Assembly: GCA_028869355.1 (NCBI GenBank)
Contig: JAGWSK010000105.1
Location: forward strand, 1-7,108
Length of the DNA: 7,108 nucleotides
Source: Alphaproteobacteria bacterium
GTDB taxonomy: Bacteria; Pseudomonadota; Alphaproteobacteria; Micropepsales; Micropepsaceae
Reading direction: 5' to 3'
The notes beneath the pieces were generated by a model. It ran no database searches. It saw only the letters and a list, made by a program, of their open reading frames with translations, and had not been told where the DNA came from. This document shows positions 1 to 6,986 of this stretch, piece after piece. The position numbers and the translations under genes were made by a program. Every line of letters starts with the position of its first letter. Position 1 is the first letter of the stretch.

Positions 1-1
1 T

Positions 2-1483
2 GGGGAGTTTGCAGCAAGAGCGGCTGCTCACGGGATCGACGCTGTAGCGATCAGTCCTGTCCACGCCTTATTCGCCGCCGACCCATCGCATTACAGCCCC
101 TACAGTCCGTCCAGTCGCATTTTTCTCAATCCGCTTTATGCCGATCTGCGGCTTTGCGGCGGCGCCGCGCGGGCCGATGACGGCGGCCGCGGTCAGATCG
201 ACTGGCAGAGAGCGGCAGCGACAAAATATCTGGCCCTGCGCCAGGCGCATCACGGTTTCGATGCGTACGATCACGATGACTTTATCGCATTTTGTAATCA
301 GGCCGGTGAGCGACTCTTCCGGCACGCATTGTTTGAAACGCTTGACGCCCATTTCCGCGGGCAGGGTATTTTCTCATGGCGCGATTGGCCTGCTGCCTAT
401 CGCAATCCCGCGCATCCGGATGTGCTTCGCTTCGCGGTTGAGCAACGTGACACAATCGAATTTCATCATTTTGCTCAGTTCCTGGCCGCGCGCAGCCTGG
501 AAAATGCGCAGTCGCAAGCGCGCCGCGCCGGGATGAAAATCGGCATCATCGCCGATATCGCCACCGGCATCGATCCCGCCGGGAGCGACTGCTGGGCATC
601 ACCGGATGACGTGCTCAACGGTTTGCGAATTGGCGCGCCGCCGGATCTGTTCAATGCGGCCGGACAGAATTGGGGTATCACGGCGCTGTCCCCGATGCAG
701 CTGCGCAAAAGCGGCTACGGCGCCTTCATCGCGATGATCCAGGCGAATGCGAAACATGCCGGCGGCATCCGCATCGATCACGCGATGGGATTGATGCGGC
801 TTTGGATCATTCCGGAAGGGGCCGCTGCCACGGACGGCGTCTATCTGCGATATCCGCTTGATGACCTTGTCCGGTTGATTTGCCTGGAGTCACATCGTGC
901 GCGGGCCATTGTCATCGGCGAGGATTTGGGCACCGTTCCCGGCGGCTTCAGCGAAATGCTCGCACAACACGGAATCTTCGGCATGCAAGTCCTGTGGTTT
1001 GAGCAGGAAAAAAATGGAGACTTTGTGCCACCGCGGCGCTGGCGCCGTGACGCAGTGGCGCTGACGTCAACGCATGATCTACCGACGGTTGCCGGATGGT
1101 GGACAGGTCGCGACATTGAATGGCGGGCGAAACTTGGGATGCACACATCCGGCGGCGACACAGCGGCGGAGCTGGAAGAGCGGAGGAGGGCCAAAACGAT
1201 GCTGTGGTCGGCGCTGCTCGCCGCCGATTGCGTGCGGGCAGGACCTGAGCCAGCGGACGCGGAGCCGGCTGTCGATGGCGCGAATGTTTTTGTCGGCAAG
1301 ACGCCCTCCCGGCTGGCAGTTTTGCCGGCAGAGGATATTTACGGGCTGGAAGAGCAGCCGAACTTCCCCGGCACGACGCATGAACATCCGAACTGGAGGC
1401 GCAGGCTTCCGCCGGGGGAGTTTTTCTCTCAGCCCCATGTCGTGGACCGCGTCGCGCGCTTTGTGCAGTCGCGCCGCTCGTGA
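2..1483 (+). CDS. malQ: 4-alpha-glucanotransferase (amylomaltase, GH77), 5'-truncated by window edge
   Basis: Cytoplasmic enzyme that transfers alpha-1,4-glucan segments between malto-oligosaccharides, releasing glucose, in maltodextrin and glycogen turnover. The frame is open from base 2, so the true start lies left of the window; 493 residues are visible of a family that usually has about 500-750. The visible part opens with the amylomaltase loop H-Y-S-P-Y-S-P-S-S-R followed by F-L-N-P-L-Y (residues 30-46 of the fragment). All three GH77 catalytic acids are present: the nucleophile Asp in R-I-D-H-A-M-G (residue 259, bases 776-778), the acid/base Glu in I-G-E-D-L-G-T-V-P (residue 307, bases 920-922) and the stabilising Asp in S-T-H-D-L-P-T (residue 359, bases 1076-1078). 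The C-terminus has the usual N-F-P-G-T-T-H-E-H-P-N-W-R-R-R and the gene ends in TGA, so the catalytic core looks intact. It is convergent with pgm. What precedes it, possibly more glycogen or trehalose genes, cannot be seen. Confidence 0.95.
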   Translation, partial: GEFAARAAAHGIDAVAISPVHALFAADPSHYSPYSPSSRIFLNPLYADLRLCGGAARADDGGRGQIDWQRAAATKYLALRQAHHGFDAYDHDDFIAFCNQAGERLFRHALFETLDAHFRGQGIFSWRDWPAAYRNPAHPDVLRFAVEQRDTIEFHHFAQFLAARSLENAQSQARRAGMKIGIIADIATGIDPAGSDCWASPDDVLNGLRIGAPPDLFNAAGQNWGITALSPMQLRKSGYGAFIAMIQANAKHAGGIRIDHAMGLMRLWIIPEGAAATDGVYLRYPLDDLVRLICLESHRARAIVIGEDLGTVPGGFSEMLAQHGIFGMQVLWFEQEKNGDFVPPRRWRRDAVALTSTHDLPTVAGWWTGRDIEWRAKLGMHTSGGDTAAELEERRRAKTMLWSALLAADCVRAGPEPADAEPAVDGANVFVGKTPSRLAVLPAEDIYGLEEQPNFPGTTHEHPNWRRRLPPGEFFSQPHVVDRVARFVQSRRS

Positions 1484-1542
1484 GTGCATGCGTGCCAACA
1501 TACGGGAAGAAATCAGATATTCAGGGCAGTTCAATCGGCCGA
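1484..1542. other. short convergent intergenic gap, malQ/pgm
   Basis: Fifty-nine bases lie between the stop of malQ and the stop of pgm, which face each other. A bidirectional terminator would be expected here, but I see no stem followed by a T run on either strand. The only symmetric elements are the 6-bp GCATGC and an 8-bp palindrome TCGGCCGA (1535-1542) touching the pgm stop. Termination may be Rho-dependent or may occur inside the neighbouring genes. Confidence 0.5.
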
Positions 1543-3195
1543 TCAGGCTTGCGCAAACACCGACATCAGCAGCGATTGCGCTTCAGTTTGGATTTGTTTG
1601 AGGTGGTCTTCGCTGCGAAAGCTCTCTGCGTAAATTTTGTAAACTTCTTCAGTTCCAGAGGGACGCGCGGCAAACCAGCCATTCTCTGCGGCGATTTTGA
1701 TTCCCCCAATTGGTTCGCCATTGCCCGGCGCGTTTGAGATGACGCTGCGCACAGGTTCACCGGCAAGCTCCGTCACATTCACCTGGCGCGGCGACAGATT
1801 TTTCAAAATTGTTTTTTGCTTCGAATTCGCCGGCGCATCGATCCTTTCGTACCAGGAATGTCCCAGTTCGATTGTGAGTTGCGCGTAGAGTTCTCCCGGA
1901 TCGCGTCCAGAACGGGCGGTGATCTCTGCGGCCAGCAGCGCCATCACGATGCCGTCTTTGTCGGTGGTCCAGACGGTTCCATTTTTGCGCAGGAATGATG
2001 CGCCGGCGCTTTCCTCGCCCCCAAACCCGATGTTCCCGTCGAATAGCCCGGGGACGAACCACTTGAATCCAACAGGAACTTCCAGCAGCGGCCGTCCAAG
2101 CTGCGCCGCGAGCCGATCGATACTGCTGCTGCTGACCACGGTTTTTCCAATTCCAAGATCGGCGCGCCACGCGGACCGGTTGCGGTAGAGCCAGGAAATT
2201 GCGGCTGTGAGATAGGCATTCGGATTCATGAGCCCCGCCGAAGGGGAAACGATGCCATGCCGATCGGCATCCGTATCGTTTGCGAATGCGATATCGAATT
2301 TGTCGCGAATCGCGATCAAACCCGCCATTGCGTAGGGCGAGGAACAATCCATACGGATTTTCCCGTCCCAGTCGGCAGTCATAAAGCGGAATGTCGGATC
2401 AATCTGATCGTTGACTACGGTGGCAGTCAAACCATAGCGATCAATGATCGGTTGCCACAATTTCGCGGATGCGCCGCCCAGGGGATTGATTCCGATTTTC
2501 ACCCCTGACGACCGGATCGCATCCATATCGAGTATTTCGGACAAGCCGCCCGTAAATTCCCCGATGTAATCGTGACGGTGCGTGCAGTTCGCTTGCAGCG
2601 CGCGGGAATAGGGCAGTCTGCGCACATCGCGCAGCTCGTTTTTGATCAGCTCGTTGGCTGTTTTTTCGATCCAGCCGGTGGCGTCCACATCGGCGGGTCC
2701 ACCGTGGGGCGGATTGTACTTGAAGCCACCGTCTTCCGGCGGATTGTGTGACGGGGTGATGACGATGCCGTCGGCAAGTCCGCTTTTGCGATTATGATTG
2801 TAGGTCAGGATGGCATAGGAAACGAGTGGGGTCGGCGTATAAGAGTCAGCGCCATCCAGCATGGTCGTGACGCCATTGGCCGCGAGCACTTCGACGGCGC
2901 TGGCAAGAGCCGGTTCGGAAAGGGCATGCGTGTCGATCCCGACGAATAGCGGCCCGTCTGTACCTTTCATTTTGCGGTAGAGACAAATTGCCTGCGTGAT
3001 CGCAAGGATATGTGCTTCATTGAATGCACAATCAAAGGCAGAGCCGCGATGGCCGGAGGTGCCGAACGCAACTTTCTGTGCCGGAATCGCCGGATCAGGC
3101 TGCAGCGCAAAATAGGCGGTGGTGAGTTTCGGCACATTCACCAGCATGGAGGAGGTCACTGGTTTTCCAGCGAGCGGACTTATCTTGCCGGCCAT
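1543..3195 (-). CDS. pgm: phosphoglucomutase, alpha-D-glucose-specific
   Basis: Interconverts glucose-1-phosphate and glucose-6-phosphate in the cytoplasm, linking glycogen and maltodextrin metabolism to glycolysis and the pentose phosphate pathway. The 550-residue product closely follows the E. coli Pgm pattern (about 546 residues). It has an N-terminal F-G-T-S-G-H-R-G (44-51) and the phosphoserine loop T-P-S-H-N-P-P-E-D-G-G with catalytic Ser149. The Mg-binding loop is N-D-T-D-A-D-R-H-G (Asp307, Asp309, Asp311), the sugar-binding loop is G-G-E-E-S-A-G (392-398) and the phosphate-binding loop is R-P-S-G-T-E (511-516). All functional loops are present, so the enzyme should be active. I chose the ATG at 3195 because an AGGAG lies five bases upstream. 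The frame also has a GTG 12 codons earlier (3231), but it lacks a comparable site and its extra residues are not family-like. The gene ends in TGA, is convergent with malQ and divergent from tkt. Confidence 0.96.
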   Translation of the reverse strand: MAGKISPLAGKPVTSSMLVNVPKLTTAYFALQPDPAIPAQKVAFGTSGHRGSAFDCAFNEAHILAITQAICLYRKMKGTDGPLFVGIDTHALSEPALASAVEVLAANGVTTMLDGADSYTPTPLVSYAILTYNHNRKSGLADGIVITPSHNPPEDGGFKYNPPHGGPADVDATGWIEKTANELIKNELRDVRRLPYSRALQANCTHRHDYIGEFTGGLSEILDMDAIRSSGVKIGINPLGGASAKLWQPIIDRYGLTATVVNDQIDPTFRFMTADWDGKIRMDCSSPYAMAGLIAIRDKFDIAFANDTDADRHGIVSPSAGLMNPNAYLTAAISWLYRNRSAWRADLGIGKTVVSSSSIDRLAAQLGRPLLEVPVGFKWFVPGLFDGNIGFGGEESAGASFLRKNGTVWTTDKDGIVMALLAAEITARSGRDPGELYAQLTIELGHSWYERIDAPANSKQKTILKNLSPRQVNVTELAGEPVRSVISNAPGNGEPIGGIKIAAENGWFAARPSGTEEVYKIYAESFRSEDHLKQIQTEAQSLLMSVFAQA

Positions 3196-3200
3196 ACTCA

Positions 3201-3205
3201 CTCCT
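3201..3205 (-). promoter_or_regulatory. ribosome binding site of pgm
   Basis: AGGAG on the minus strand, five bases before the ATG at 3195. It is a near-consensus Shine-Dalgarno and decides the start in favour of 3195 over the GTG at 3231. Confidence 0.8.
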
Positions 3206-3215
3206 GTCTTAAGAC
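3206..3215. repeat. perfect 10-bp palindrome GTCTTAAGAC
   Basis: GTCTTAAGAC reads identically on both strands and directly abuts the pgm Shine-Dalgarno AGGAG (3201-3205). It has no loop, so it is not an RNA hairpin. If functional it would be a DNA-binding half-site pair for a dimeric regulator. A single short palindrome can also arise by chance. Confidence 0.4.
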
Positions 3216-3451
3216 GGAACCCGGCTGTCACGGACGGCCGCTTCCGTTCGGCGGATTAAACTGGCCATTCAAAGGAACCAGACCGGTGCGGCGCACAACG
3301 CAAAGCACCCTCAAGATGTTCCCGCCATGTCCGTTCAATAAATTTTTGCTTCACTGGCACACCAATGTTGGCTACGCAGGCTGGTTCACATACCGTGCAT
3401 CCTATTGCCACCGGCGATGCCGACGGTCACCAACCCCAACCCGGTGAAACT

Positions 3452-3456
3452 GAGGT
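3452..3456 (+). promoter_or_regulatory. ribosome binding site of tkt
   Basis: GAGGT lies ten bases before the ATG at 3467. The spacing is slightly long but acceptable, and it supports this start over the ATG at 3365, which would add 34 residues unlike the transketolase family. Confidence 0.55.
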
Positions 3457-3466
3457 CGAACCCAGC

Positions 3467-5512
3467 ATGGACGGACCGAAAACCAATTCCATCGACCAGC
3501 TTGCCATCAATACGATACGCACGCTGTCGATGGACGCGGTCCAGGCGGCCAATTCCGGACACCCGGGCACGCCAATGGCACTGGCGCCGGTCGCATATAC
3601 GCTGTGGCAGCGTGTGCTCAAATTCAATCCGGACGATATCTCCTGGCCCAACCGCGATCGTTTCGTGCTCTCGGCCGGCCATGCGTCCATGCTGCTCTAT
3701 TCGTTGCTCCATTTGACCGGTGTCAAAGCCGGAAACGGCGAACCCGCTGTCACGCTCGACGATATCCGCCACTTCCGTCAGGTTGGCAGTCATTGTCCCG
3801 GCCACCCCGAATACCGGCACACCGCGGGCGTGGAAACCACAACAGGTCCGCTCGGCCAGGGCTGCGGCAACAGCGTTGGAATGGCGATTGCCACGCGATA
3901 CCTCGCCAATCGCTTCAACCGGCCGGAATTCGCCGTATTCGATTACGACGTCTATGCGCTGTGCAGTGACGGCGACATGATGGAGGGTGTCTCGTCGGAG
4001 GCCGCGTCCATTGCCGGCCATCTCGCATTGGGCAACCTCTGCTGGATCTACGACAATAACCATATCAGCATCGAGGGACACACCAGCCTCGCTTTCACCG
4101 AAGACGTGGGAGCCCGATTCCGCGCCTATGGCTGGAATGTCGAGCATCTCCGCGACGCAAATGATTGCGATGCGCTGTTTGCTGCGCTTGGCCGATTCCG
4201 GCAAAACCGCAAGTCGCCCACACTCATCATTGTTGACAGCCATATCGCTTATGGCGCGCCACACAAACAGGACACTGCGGCTGCCCACGGCGAGCCGCTC
4301 GGCGAGCCGGAAGTCAAACTGGCAAAGCAGTTTTACGGCTGGCCGGAAGACGCAAAATTCCTGGTTCCCGATGGCGTGCGCGAGCATTTCGACGCGCAGT
4401 TTGGCGCCCGCGGGCGCAAGCTCTCTGCCGATTGGTACGCGGGGCTGAAGGCATATCGCGAACGCTATCCCGATCTCGCGCAGGAGCTCGACCGTATGGA
4501 AAGCGGCGAGCTGCCCAAAGACTGGGACAGCAACCTTCCGGATTTTCCCGCCGATGCTAAAGGCATGGCAACGCGCGAGGCTTCGGGAAAGGTGCTGAAC
4601 GCCATCGCGACGCATGTTCCATGGTTGCTCGGCGGCTCGGGGGACCTCGCGCCGTCGACCAAAACCCTGATTGCAAACGGTGGAGATTTTGAACCCGGCA
4701 ATACCGGCCGCAATCTGCACTTCGGCGTCCGCGAACACGGAATGGGGGCGGTTTCGAACGGTCTCGCGCTCAGCGGGCTGCGGCCTTATTGCGCGACATT
4801 TCTGATCTTTTCCGATTACATGCGTCCACCGATTCGACTCGCGGCAATGATGGAATTGCCGGTGGTCTATGTCTTCACGCATGATTCCATCGGACTTGGC
4901 GAAGACGGGCCAACCCACCAGCCCATCGAGCAGCTTGCAGGTTTGCGCGCCATTCCGGGCCTGATCACGATTCGTCCGGCAGATGCCAACGAGGTTCGCG
5001 AGGCCTGGCGCTTTGCTATGGAATCGAAACGGCCGACCGCGTTGAGCCTCAGCCGGCAGGCGCTGCCTGTCGTCGATCGGAAAAATTGTGGACCGGCATC
5101 GGGGCTGCAGCGTGGCGCCTATGTTCTTGCCGACGTCGCCAAGGGTGCGCCGGACGTGATTCTCCTGGCCAGCGGAAGCGAAGTGCAGCTCTGCATGGAT
5201 GCGCGCGATCGTCTGGCGAAGGATGGCATCCGTGCCCGCGTCGTCAGTATGCCAAGTTGGGAGCTGTTCGAGGAACAGGACCCTGCCTATCGCAATCAGG
5301 TTTTGCCAACTGCGACCCGCGCCCGTGTCTCCGTGGAAGCCGCCTCCTTGTTTGGCTGGGATCGCTATGTCGGAGCGGATGGCGCACGAATCGGCATGAC
5401 GACATTCGGCGCGTCCGGCCCTTACAAGGACGTTTATCGCCATTTCGGAATCACCGTTGAACACGTCGTCGAAGCGGCAAAGGAACAGGTCGCGCGCAAC
5501 AAAGGTGGCTAG
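3467..5512 (+). CDS. tkt: transketolase
   Basis: Thiamine-diphosphate enzyme moving two-carbon ketol units between sugar phosphates in the non-oxidative pentose phosphate pathway; cytoplasmic. The 681-residue length fits the family (about 660-700). The pyrophosphate domain comes first and carries N-S-G-H-P-G (His32), S-A-G-H-A-S (His72), C-P-G-H-P-E-Y (His113) and T-T-G-P-L-G-Q-G (125-132). The cofactor and metal motif is S-D-G-D-M-M-E-G (167-174) with N197/N198; the first position is Ser rather than the Gly of the classical G-D-G. G-A-P-H-K-Q-D-T-A-A-A-H-G holds His266. The pyrimidine domain has G-V-R-E-H-G-M-G with the cofactor-activating Glu423, T-H-D-S-I-G-L-G-E-D-G-P-T-H-Q-P (His472, His484) and the phosphate-binding S-L-S-R (Arg530). 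The C-terminal domain follows to residue 681. The gene ends in TAG, one base before the tal-pgi start. The frame is open upstream to an ATG at 3365, but the family-like sequence begins near residue 1 of the chosen start. Confidence 0.96.
   Translation: MDGPKTNSIDQLAINTIRTLSMDAVQAANSGHPGTPMALAPVAYTLWQRVLKFNPDDISWPNRDRFVLSAGHASMLLYSLLHLTGVKAGNGEPAVTLDDIRHFRQVGSHCPGHPEYRHTAGVETTTGPLGQGCGNSVGMAIATRYLANRFNRPEFAVFDYDVYALCSDGDMMEGVSSEAASIAGHLALGNLCWIYDNNHISIEGHTSLAFTEDVGARFRAYGWNVEHLRDANDCDALFAALGRFRQNRKSPTLIIVDSHIAYGAPHKQDTAAAHGEPLGEPEVKLAKQFYGWPEDAKFLVPDGVREHFDAQFGARGRKLSADWYAGLKAYRERYPDLAQELDRMESGELPKDWDSNLPDFPADAKGMATREASGKVLNAIATHVPWLLGGSGDLAPSTKTLIANGGDFEPGNTGRNLHFGVREHGMGAVSNGLALSGLRPYCATFLIFSDYMRPPIRLAAMMELPVVYVFTHDSIGLGEDGPTHQPIEQLAGLRAIPGLITIRPADANEVREAWRFAMESKRPTALSLSRQALPVVDRKNCGPASGLQRGAYVLADVAKGAPDVILLASGSEVQLCMDARDRLAKDGIRARVVSMPSWELFEEQDPAYRNQVLPTATRARVSVEAASLFGWDRYVGADGARIGMTTFGASGPYKDVYRHFGITVEHVVEAAKEQVARNKGG
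5502..5508 (+). promoter_or_regulatory. ribosome binding site of tal-pgi, inside the tkt 3' end
   Basis: AAGGTGG within the last codons of tkt, five bases before a GTG at 5514. It supports that GTG as the start rather than the ATG at 5457, which lies well inside tkt. The placement implies translational coupling: ribosomes finishing tkt stop on top of this site. Confidence 0.7.
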
Positions 5513-5513
5513 A

Positions 5514-6986
5514 GTGAATCCGCTGAAATCCCTCAATGAATCCGGCCAGTCGGTCTGGATGGATTTTCTCGATCGTAAATTCGTCGAGAACGGAAGTTTC
5601 AAGCGGCTTGTCGACGAGGACGGAGTGTCCGGGGTTACGTCGAACCCGACAATCTTCCGCAAGGCCATAACATCCGGCAGCGACTACGACCGCTCACTCA
5701 ATTCCAGAATCGCGAATGCCGACTGCGATGCCATGCACCTCTACGAACATCTCGCGATTGAGGACATCCGCAGCGCCGCCGATGTTTTGCTGCCGGTGTA
5801 TCGCAGCACGGGTGGCGCGGATGGCTTTGTCAGTCTGGAAGTCTCGCCCTATCTGGCAAACGACACGCAAGGCACGATTGCGGAAGCGCGGCGGCTTTGG
5901 AATGAAGTCGCGCGTCCCAATGTCATGATCAAAGTGCCGGGAACCGACGCCGGCATTCCCGCCATTCGGCAGCTTTTGGGCGAAGGCATCAACATCAACA
6001 TCACGCTCCTGTTCGCCCGTTCGGTCTATCGCAAGGTCGCGGAAGCCTATATCGCAGCACTCGAGCAGTTGACTGCGGCCGGCGGCGACCCCCGCCGCCT
6101 CGCCAGCGTGGCGAGTTTCTTTGTCAGCCGGATTGATACGGCGGTGGACAAGCAGATCGATGCGACGCTCAAACAGCGCTCCGATGCCGGACTTGCCAAC
6201 TTGCACGGTAAAATCGCCATCGCAAATGCGAAGCTTGCATATCAGGATTACAAGCAGCTCTTTTCGGGTTCTCGTTGGGACGCGCTGCAGAGCCGCGGCG
6301 CGCGCGTGCAGCGGCTGCTATGGGCGAGCACGAGCACCAAAAATCCAAATTATCGCGACGTGCTGTACGTCGAGGAGTTGATCGGACCGGATACGATCAA
6401 CACCATGCCGCTGGAAACGCTCGATGCGTTCCGCGATCACGGGCGGGTTGCAAACACCATCGAGGCAGATATTCCTGCTGCACAACAACAGCTGGATTTG
6501 CTGAAGCAATCCGGAATCTCACTGGACGAGGTGACCGACAAACTGACGGTGGAAGGCGTAAGGCTGTTTGCCGAATCCTTTGACGGCTTGTTGGCGGGGG
6601 TCGAGCAGCGGCGTGCCCAGACTCTTGGTCGTGCGCTGAACCGTTATTCGGCGAGTCTGGACAAAGCAGCCGCCGAAGGAGTGCAGAACACACTCCAGGA
6701 ATGGACCAGGGCGGGCAACATTCGCCGCCTGTGGAGCGAAGACGCCACTCTGTGGACCGGAACGGATGAAGACAAATGGCTCGGCTGGCTGCAGGCTATT
6801 GATGACAGCCGGGCGCAGGTGCAGGAAATCAACGCGCTTGCCGCAAGCCTGCAGAAAGACGCGATCCGCAACGCGGTCCTGCTCGGCATGGGAGGATCAA
6901 GTCTCGGCGCGGAGGTTTTCGCCAGAACATTTGGTGCGCGCAAGCAATGGCCCGCATTGCATGTCCTCGATTCGACACACCCGTAA
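5514..6986 (+). CDS. tal-pgi: transaldolase / glucose-6-phosphate isomerase fusion, interrupted by an in-frame TAA
   Basis: The transaldolase half moves dihydroxyacetone units between sugar phosphates; the isomerase half interconverts fructose-6-phosphate and glucose-6-phosphate. From the GTG at 5514 the protein begins N-P-L-K-S-L-N-E-S-G-Q-S-V-W, a typical start for this transaldolase class. Next come G-V-T-S-N-P-T-I-F (40-48), Asp17 as likely catalytic Asp, Glu109, the Schiff-base Lys140 in M-I-K-V-P-G-T, N-I-N-I-T-L-L-F (160-167) and S-V-A-S-F-F-V-S-R-I-D (198-208). The transaldolase domain spans about 1-365 and looks complete. A linker leads into the isomerase part, with L-L-G-M-G-G-S-S-L-G (456-465), a glycine-rich segment typical of sugar isomerase domains. 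The frame stops at TAA (6984-6986) after 490 residues, about 120 residues into the isomerase region, whereas intact fusions run to roughly 900-950. Isomerase sequence resumes in the same frame after the stop. As written, only the transaldolase could be functional. Confidence 0.9.
   Translation: MNPLKSLNESGQSVWMDFLDRKFVENGSFKRLVDEDGVSGVTSNPTIFRKAITSGSDYDRSLNSRIANADCDAMHLYEHLAIEDIRSAADVLLPVYRSTGGADGFVSLEVSPYLANDTQGTIAEARRLWNEVARPNVMIKVPGTDAGIPAIRQLLGEGININITLLFARSVYRKVAEAYIAALEQLTAAGGDPRRLASVASFFVSRIDTAVDKQIDATLKQRSDAGLANLHGKIAIANAKLAYQDYKQLFSGSRWDALQSRGARVQRLLWASTSTKNPNYRDVLYVEELIGPDTINTMPLETLDAFRDHGRVANTIEADIPAAQQQLDLLKQSGISLDEVTDKLTVEGVRLFAESFDGLLAGVEQRRAQTLGRALNRYSASLDKAAAEGVQNTLQEWTRAGNIRRLWSEDATLWTGTDEDKWLGWLQAIDDSRAQVQEINALAASLQKDAIRNAVLLGMGGSSLGAEVFARTFGARKQWPALHVLDSTHP

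Larger units (their letters stand above)
3196..3466. promoter_or_regulatory. divergent intergenic region between pgm and tkt
   Basis: This 271-base region separates two genes that start in opposite directions, so it must hold the 5' untranslated sequence of both and, most simply, both promoters. It is locally richer in A and T around 3255-3275 and 3336-3352. On the minus strand TTTAAT (3260-3255) resembles a -10 box, but no good -35 sits at the right distance. On the plus strand TTGCTT (3346-3351) and TTGGCT (3368-3373) are weak -35 candidates without convincing -10 partners. I therefore do not place a promoter precisely. Symmetric elements are the palindrome at 3206-3215 and a weak 5-bp stem TCACC/GGTGA (3427-3431 and 3443-3447) just upstream of the tkt ribosome binding site. 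I see no coding sequence here beyond a short upstream extension of the tkt frame. Confidence 0.55.

Noticed and set aside
841..1534. Minus-strand open frames of about 150 codons opposite malQ, and a 175-codon plus-strand frame in another phase.
   Set aside because: All overlap the conserved malQ catalytic and C-terminal regions and have low-complexity, Arg/Ser/Pro-rich translations typical of off-frame reading.
1484..1542. Search for a bidirectional intrinsic terminator between malQ and pgm.
   Set aside because: There is no GC-rich stem-loop followed by a T tract on either strand; only short palindromes without T runs.
1480..1737. An 85-codon plus-strand frame beginning with a GTG overlapping the malQ stop.
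   Set aside because: Most of it is antisense to the conserved C-terminus of pgm, it shows no ribosome binding site of note and no recognisable sequence.
1757..2347. A 196-codon minus-strand frame inside pgm, in a different phase.
   Set aside because: It is a shadow of pgm with an Arg- and Gly-rich translation and no family motifs; the pgm frame has every catalytic loop.
3427..3447. Possible hairpin TCACC/GGTGA before the tkt ribosome binding site, considered as a leader regulator or riboswitch.
   Set aside because: The stem is only five base pairs with an 11-base loop, and no riboswitch-like conserved core such as a thiamine-box is visible.
5457..5513. ATG at 5457 as the start of tal-pgi, overlapping tkt by 56 bases.
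   Set aside because: The 19 extra residues are basic and unlike the family, while the GTG at 5514 has a well-placed AAGGTGG and begins exactly at the conserved N-P-L-K sequence.
3386..5668. A 760-codon open frame on the minus strand covering all of tkt and the start of tal-pgi.
   Set aside because: It is longer than tkt itself, but it lies opposite two genes with complete active-site motifs. Its translation shows no recognisable domain. Long antisense open frames are expected opposite G+C-rich genes with strong codon bias.
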